Below are positions 15,982 to 19,268 of a stretch of DNA of 19,268 nt, piece after piece; position 1 is the stretch's first letter; the number at the start of each line of letters is the position of its first letter. Source of the DNA: CAYJDR01 sp964368965 (GTDB lineage Bacteria > Chrysiogenota > Deferribacteres > Deferribacterales > Mucispirillaceae); assembly GCA_964368965.1 (NCBI GenBank), contig CAYJDR010000041.1, positions 1-19,268 on the forward strand, written 5' to 3'. The notes under the pieces were generated by a model that was not told where the DNA came from, did not search any database, and saw only the letters and a list, made by a program, of their open reading frames with translations. Both the position numbers and the translations under genes were made by a program.

Positions 15982-16081
15982 TTTTTGTGCAATACGTTGT
16001 TGGTTTCACAATTGCTAAGTCATGTACCAGCGTGTACACTCCTGTCGCAATTGCTCAATCCGCCTAGTCTTGCGCAAAAAA
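15982..16081. repeat. Large imperfect palindrome downstream of groEL
   Basis: This is part of a ~318-bp gene-free stretch between groEL and the MerR gene. Three pairs of arms share one centre near 16031. The outer pair is TTTTTGTGCAA (15982-15992) with TTGCGCAAAAA (16070-16080), with one G-T pair. The middle pair is CAATTGC (16009-16015) with GCAATTG (16047-16053), perfect. The inner pair is TGTAC (16023-16027) with GTACA (16034-16038), perfect. Intervening bases are mostly unpaired. It could be a dispersed palindromic element, a structured RNA 3' end or a cruciform site. No reading frame there looks coding. Confidence 0.6.
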
Positions 16082-16155
16082 CCATCGCAAATTAGCGTTG
16101 GCATGCTTGTCGTTATTTGCCAGTGTGCCTAGCCTGAAAGCGAAATCTTCAACAA

Positions 16156-16243
16156 TTCGCACCATCAAGCAAATTACCCCAATGTAGCGTATGTTGGGTA
16201 AAACTACTCACGCTATTATAGTTTGCACCGTTAAGCAAATTAC
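16156..16243 (+). repeat. Imperfect 22-nt direct repeat in the groEL-merR intergenic region
   Basis: The segments 16156-16177 and 16222-16243 agree at 19 of 22 positions; both have TGCACC/CGCACC followed by AAGCAAATTAC. A shorter relative, CGCAAATTA, occurs at 16086-16094. Between the copies TAGCGT...ACGCTA forms a small inverted repeat. No gene is visible; this may be a dispersed intergenic repeat or decayed sequence. Confidence 0.5.
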
Positions 16244-16256
16244 TATTCAAAAATAT

Positions 16257-16288
16257 AGCCTATCACTTTTCGGTGGTAGGCTTTTTTT
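16257..16288. terminator. Rho-independent terminator between groEL and the MerR gene
   Basis: AGCCTATCAC pairs with GTGGTAGGCT (10 bp, one G-T pair, 6-nt loop) and is followed by seven T residues on the plus strand. It lies just after the stop of the minus-strand MerR gene, with an A/T-rich left side, and could work in both directions. The stem arms are identical to those of the terminator at 19216. Confidence 0.85.
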
Positions 16289-16289
16289 A

Positions 16290-17057
16290 TTATATCTTTT
16301 GGGTTTCAAATGTCACGGCAGACATCTTATGGTTGAAGTTATACTTCTTTTTCACAACCAAGTATTCAAAATCAGAGTTGACTATTTCAACATATCTATC
16401 GCTTATTCTGATATCGCCAATATTTTCGTGGTAATAAGTGCCTTTCGGTACGATAATTAGGTTTTCAATATTCTCAATATAATGAGGGATTTCTCTAATA
16501 ACTTTAAATGATTTTTTATCATTATTGCAGAACAAAAAGCCTTCCATAGGAGATGTATTCGCTTTCAGCTCACGTGCTTGTTTATTTAATTTTGTTATAT
16601 ATTTGTGCGTAACCATCGGGCTAACTTTATTGTACGGAAGCGGGTAATCGCAAGTTAAAAAATATCGTTCATCATAATATTTTGAAGATGTTTTAGTAAT
16701 ATCATCATGGCTAGTTTCGTCAAGTTCCTCATACAAATTTTGCAAATATTCCATCTCGTTGTTGAGTCTATCAATTCTAGTTTGAGTTGTTTCTATAGCG
16801 CATTTAGTAAACGCTTTTCTATCAATCGTGATATTGTCTATGATAAATTCTTTAAACTTCGTCAGTGTGATCCCAACTTCAATGGCATAGGTTATTAGAT
16901 ATGCTATGACAAATTGCTCTTGAACATAATATCTATAGCCTGTTATAGGGTCGATATATGCAGGTACTAACACGCCAAGTTCCTCATAATATTTTAGAGA
17001 TCGGCGACTGATATTCATAGCTTTTCCAAATTTCCCAATAGAGATTAAATTTTTCAC
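16290..17057 (-). CDS. MerR-family transcriptional regulator with a BmrR/GyrI-like effector region (255 aa)
   Basis: Predicted dimeric DNA-distorting activator. The N-terminal winged-helix domain is clear: ISIGKFGKAMNISRRSLKYYEELGVL (5-30) and DPITGYRYY (36-44) are the family signature. A helical linker around 85-113 (TQTRIDRLNNEMEYLQNLYEEL) is a likely dimerisation coiled coil. The C-terminal ~130 residues include FLTCDYPLPY, LIIVPKGTYYHENIG and YLVVKKKY, reminiscent of GyrI/BmrR-type small-molecule-binding domains. There is no metal-site cysteine pattern as in MerR or CueR. I chose a GTG start at 17057 because GGGG lies 6 nt upstream and the MerR domain begins there. It is divergent from rdhA2, and its probable operator lies in the 95-bp gap. 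It may sense a halogenated or hydrophobic substrate (inference). Confidence 0.87.
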   Translation of the reverse strand: MKNLISIGKFGKAMNISRRSLKYYEELGVLVPAYIDPITGYRYYVQEQFVIAYLITYAIEVGITLTKFKEFIIDNITIDRKAFTKCAIETTQTRIDRLNNEMEYLQNLYEELDETSHDDITKTSSKYYDERYFLTCDYPLPYNKVSPMVTHKYITKLNKQARELKANTSPMEGFLFCNNDKKSFKVIREIPHYIENIENLIIVPKGTYYHENIGDIRISDRYVEIVNSDFEYLVVKKKYNFNHKMSAVTFETQKI

Positions 17058-17067
17058 ATAATTCCCC

Positions 17068-17098
17068 TTGACTTGTACAACGTTGTATACGTTACAAT
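17068..17098 (+). promoter_or_regulatory. MerR-type promoter/operator driving rdhA2
   Basis: TTGACT (17068-17073) and TACAAT (17093-17098) are separated by exactly 19 bp, the lengthened spacer that MerR-family activators correct by twisting DNA. Within the spacer is a perfect 12-bp palindrome, TACAACGTTGTA (17076-17087). The promoter points to rdhA2, with a start near 17105 and a ~48-nt leader. Because it lies between the divergent genes, the MerR protein may also control its own gene. Confidence 0.75.
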
Positions 17099-17152
17099 TA
17101 ATTTTAGCAAAATAACATAATGTTTTCAAGCTTAATAGAAATGGAGGAAGAA

Positions 17153-18793
17153 ATGTCTGAAAAAGAAACAAAATCAAACGGACAAGATGCACTAAGTATC
17201 ATAACTGATGAAAAATATGATATGCGTAAAAACCCAAACGTTGAGAATAATGAGACTGCTGAGAGTGGTTTTTCAAGGCGTGATGTGTTGAAATATGGTG
17301 GTGCAACAGCTGCTGCATTATCAATAGCAGGTTCTGCTGCAACAGGCTTTAATACAGGCCGCTCAGCTGAGGGATATACAGGTTTTGGAAGAACATTCCT
17401 AGGCAAAGACCAGTTCTTTAACCGTGAACCATTCCGTGCTGACGTTGCTGCAATGATGGAGCCAGTGGCGGAAGTTACGCGTGCTGATTGGTCTGATTAC
17501 TACCTACGTCGCTGGAAAGGCGTGAATGCTTTAATCAGGGCAAAAAAATGGAACCCAAAGGACGGCGTTGAAGCTATGCCTGGTAAGTATGGTGAATTTT
17601 TCCGTGCTAACCCAGAAATGTATGAAAACTTATTATTTATCAATGAAAATGTAGCAAAGCAAGCTAGGTATCTTCAATCTGGCGAAGGCTATGATAGATA
17701 TGCAATCACAAACGCATACACAACAGCTTATAACCGCTCAAGCGTCACAAGGTTTGGCTATTCATTACCTGAAGACCCAACTGATGAGTATCGCATAACT
17801 GGCAAAATAGTCACTCCAGAAGAGTGGGACTTCCGCTATGTGAAAAAAAATAGAAAGAAACTAGAATTCAAAACACCTAGACATGCATCAGAATTTATTA
17901 AAAAAATGACTCACTTATTTGGTGCATCGTTTGCAGCGGTTACAGATTTTGACCCTGCGTTTATGTATAAAAATGTTATGCGTGGCTATCCTGATTTAGG
18001 TATTGATTATGGCGATAAAGTTCCAGAGCATTGGAAAAGTATGATTGTTTTTGCATACCCTCAAGAGTGGGATGCTGTTCAATCACAGTATACATCTGCA
18101 CAAGATGGTTACTTTCGTGTTAGGATAACAGCGGCACTGCTAGAGCGTTTTATTCAAGAGATAGGCTATGCTTCAAGGGCGCAAACTCCTGTTACTACTT
18201 ATGAGGTTATGATAACTCCGTTTGTAATGAAATCAGGCTTAGGCGAATATGCACGTGCAGGCTATGCTATGATTCCTGAGGTTGGTTCAAACTTTCGCTC
18301 AGCTGGTGTTATTACAAACATCGAGTTTGAGTATGATAAACCAATCAACATCAATATGGCAAACTTCTGTAAAAAGTGTAAAATCTGTGCTGATACTTGC
18401 CCAAGTGGTGCTATCGAAACGACTGATGAGCCAACACAAGTTGTGCGCGGGTTCAAACGTTGGGTTCTTGACCAAGAAAAATGCCACAGAGGCTGGGTAA
18501 CAACTCCAATCTATGGTTGTGCTACTTGTTTAGGCGTCTGCCCATTTACACGTAAGAATACATGGATCCATGCAATATCTCGTGAAGCAGATGCGAGAGA
18601 TGTTACAGGTATTTTCGGTACGTTACTACTTGCTATGCAACAAAACTTTTTCAAGTATCCAAATGCTGAAGAGTTCTTGAGTGTTGAAAATGGTGGCCTT
18701 AATGCAGCCTACCATGATCCTGTAGATTGGATGAGAACGGAAGACTGGTTCTCGAATGTTGTTAAGGAATGGGATTACGACGGCATGCACTAA
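17153..18793 (+). CDS. rdhA: Reductive dehalogenase catalytic subunit (RdhA2, 546 aa)
   Basis: Second corrinoid/Fe-S reductive dehalogenase. It has a Tat motif, FSRRDVLK with Arg42-Arg43, after an unusually long polar N-terminal region, then an alanine-rich segment (51-65). The Fe-S motifs are C406-x2-C409-x2-C412-x3-C416-P and C444-x11-C456-x2-C459-x3-C463-P. The family core appears as FIQEIGY and SGLGEYARAG...PEVGSNFRS. It differs clearly from RdhA1 (longer, little similarity outside the core) and is not a recent duplicate. Near the expected catalytic Tyr the sequence is PQEWDAVQSQY, and the nearest Tyr (313) is 55 residues before Arg368. I chose the ATG at 17153 because GGAGG is 5 nt upstream; an upstream ATG at 17120 is possible. 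A 107-bp gap without a clear gene precedes rdhB2. Confidence 0.94.
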   Translation: MSEKETKSNGQDALSIITDEKYDMRKNPNVENNETAESGFSRRDVLKYGGATAAALSIAGSAATGFNTGRSAEGYTGFGRTFLGKDQFFNREPFRADVAAMMEPVAEVTRADWSDYYLRRWKGVNALIRAKKWNPKDGVEAMPGKYGEFFRANPEMYENLLFINENVAKQARYLQSGEGYDRYAITNAYTTAYNRSSVTRFGYSLPEDPTDEYRITGKIVTPEEWDFRYVKKNRKKLEFKTPRHASEFIKKMTHLFGASFAAVTDFDPAFMYKNVMRGYPDLGIDYGDKVPEHWKSMIVFAYPQEWDAVQSQYTSAQDGYFRVRITAALLERFIQEIGYASRAQTPVTTYEVMITPFVMKSGLGEYARAGYAMIPEVGSNFRSAGVITNIEFEYDKPININMANFCKKCKICADTCPSGAIETTDEPTQVVRGFKRWVLDQEKCHRGWVTTPIYGCATCLGVCPFTRKNTWIHAISREADARDVTGIFGTLLLAMQQNFFKYPNAEEFLSVENGGLNAAYHDPVDWMRTEDWFSNVVKEWDYDGMH

Positions 18794-18900
18794 TATTGTT
18801 GGTGAGGGATAGCGACGGGATGAAGTAAGTCAAAACAATTTCGTTAATGCTTAGAGAAATATGAGCTTAGCAGTTCAGAAATAATATTGGAGGATTAATT

Positions 18901-19206
18901 ATGTTTCCAGGTGCAGTAATGATAAACAGCCTATACTGGATGGTTTTCGGTATAGCACAAATATTAATAATCGCAGGCGGTTACGCTTGGTTGAAGTCGG
19001 CTAATAAATCGGTTAAGCCGTGGCAGATGGCAATTTTATACGGTACATTTGCATCGTTTTTACTCGTTATCGGCGGTGGTTTTACACTTGCTGGCGAGTA
19101 CGAGTCGCAAGCTGGTTGGTACTTCATAGGTTTCCTAGGAGTTCCACACATATTAGCTTTTGCACTATTTTTAAGATTGTTTGTGTTTAAAAAACAAACT
19201 GTATAA
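18901..19206 (+). CDS. rdhB: Reductive dehalogenase membrane anchor (RdhB2, 101 aa)
   Basis: Small membrane protein with three hydrophobic segments (about 9-29, 42-62, 72-94), fitting RdhB. The loop after TM2, AGEYESQAGW, has Glu66 and Glu68 in an ExE arrangement, which I recall as conserved in RdhB proteins. GGAGG lies 7 nt before the ATG. It shares topology but little sequence with RdhB1, so each pair probably came as a unit. A terminator follows at once, so this operon has no rdhC; electrons may reach RdhA2 through the RdhC encoded at 12428 or another quinol oxidase (inference). Confidence 0.85.
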   Translation: MFPGAVMINSLYWMVFGIAQILIIAGGYAWLKSANKSVKPWQMAILYGTFASFLLVIGGGFTLAGEYESQAGWYFIGFLGVPHILAFALFLRLFVFKKQTV

Positions 19207-19215
19207 TAACTTGAT

Positions 19216-19247
19216 AGCCTATCACAATCACGTGGTAGGCTTTTTTT
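19216..19247 (+). terminator. Rho-independent terminator of the rdhA2-rdhB2 operon
   Basis: AGCCTATCAC pairs with GTGGTAGGCT (10 bp, one G-T pair, loop AATCAC) and is followed by seven T residues. It starts 10 nt after the rdhB2 stop. Both stem arms are identical to those of the terminator at 16257; only the loop differs. Confidence 0.9.
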
Positions 19248-19268
19248 CTTGAATATCCTATCAAACAA

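Noticed and set aside
15767..16039. Minus-strand open frame crossing the end of groEL
   Set aside because: It is mostly antisense to the GGM tail of groEL and its 5' part lies in the palindromic intergenic repeat; no coding signature.
17120..17152. Upstream ATG for rdhA2
   Set aside because: It lacks a good ribosome binding site, while the ATG at 17153 has GGAGG 5 nt upstream. It cannot be excluded fully.
18794..18900. Possible small gene or structured RNA between rdhA2 and rdhB2
   Set aside because: No start with a ribosome binding site leads to a plausible protein. The only dyad (ATTGTT...AACAAT) is short and widely spaced.
1..19268. CRISPR array, tRNA, rRNA or transposase
   Set aside because: No regularly spaced repeats, tRNA-like cloverleaf, rRNA sequence or transposase/integrase frame was seen in the window.

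Overview
The window reads as a chromosome segment of an AT-rich, probably anaerobic, Gram-negative-type bacterium with organohalide-respiration genes. This rests on two Tat-exported reductive dehalogenases with their membrane anchors, prepilin and type IV pilus/type II secretion genes, and a CIRCE-controlled groESL operon. GroEL and GroES look broadly like those of Desulfobacterota, Deferribacterota or similar phyla, not Dehalococcoides. That placement is an impression and not a computed result.

Layout. (1) 88-3878, minus strand: four tandem prepilin-like genes ending in a terminator. Each has a class III leader, two shared cysteine pairs and an Ig-like C-terminus. (2) 4020-6603, plus strand: a GspF/PilC-type inner-membrane protein, divergent from the prepilins, then a P1-family (DmpA-type) aminopeptidase followed directly by a 64-residue cysteine-rich protein. 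(3) 6635-10360, minus strand: leuC-leuD (leucine biosynthesis), then a large Sel1-repeat protein. (4) 10591-13833, plus strand: a reductive dehalogenase operon, rdhA-rdhB-rdhC, ending in an 81-residue one-TM protein whose start overlaps the rdhC stop. (5) 13894-15971: groES-groEL with a perfect CIRCE operator. (6) 15972-16288: a gene-free stretch with a ~100-nt imperfect palindrome, a short direct repeat and a terminator. (7) 16290-19247: a MerR-family regulator divergent from a second rdhA-rdhB pair, ending in a terminator whose stem is identical to the one at 16257.

How the genes would work together. RdhC (FMN-binding, two CX3CP motifs, multi-spanning) probably takes electrons from the quinone pool and passes them to the exported corrinoid/Fe-S enzyme RdhA, which RdhB anchors to the membrane. 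The second rdhAB pair has no rdhC of its own here and may share the first. It has a MerR-type promoter: -35 and -10 boxes separated by exactly 19 bp, with a palindrome inside the spacer. This suggests that the MerR protein, acting as a small-molecule sensor, switches on the second dehalogenase. The strongest candidates for something new are this MerR-controlled dehalogenase cassette, the small protein coupled to rdhC, and the four-cysteine/Ig-like prepilin family.
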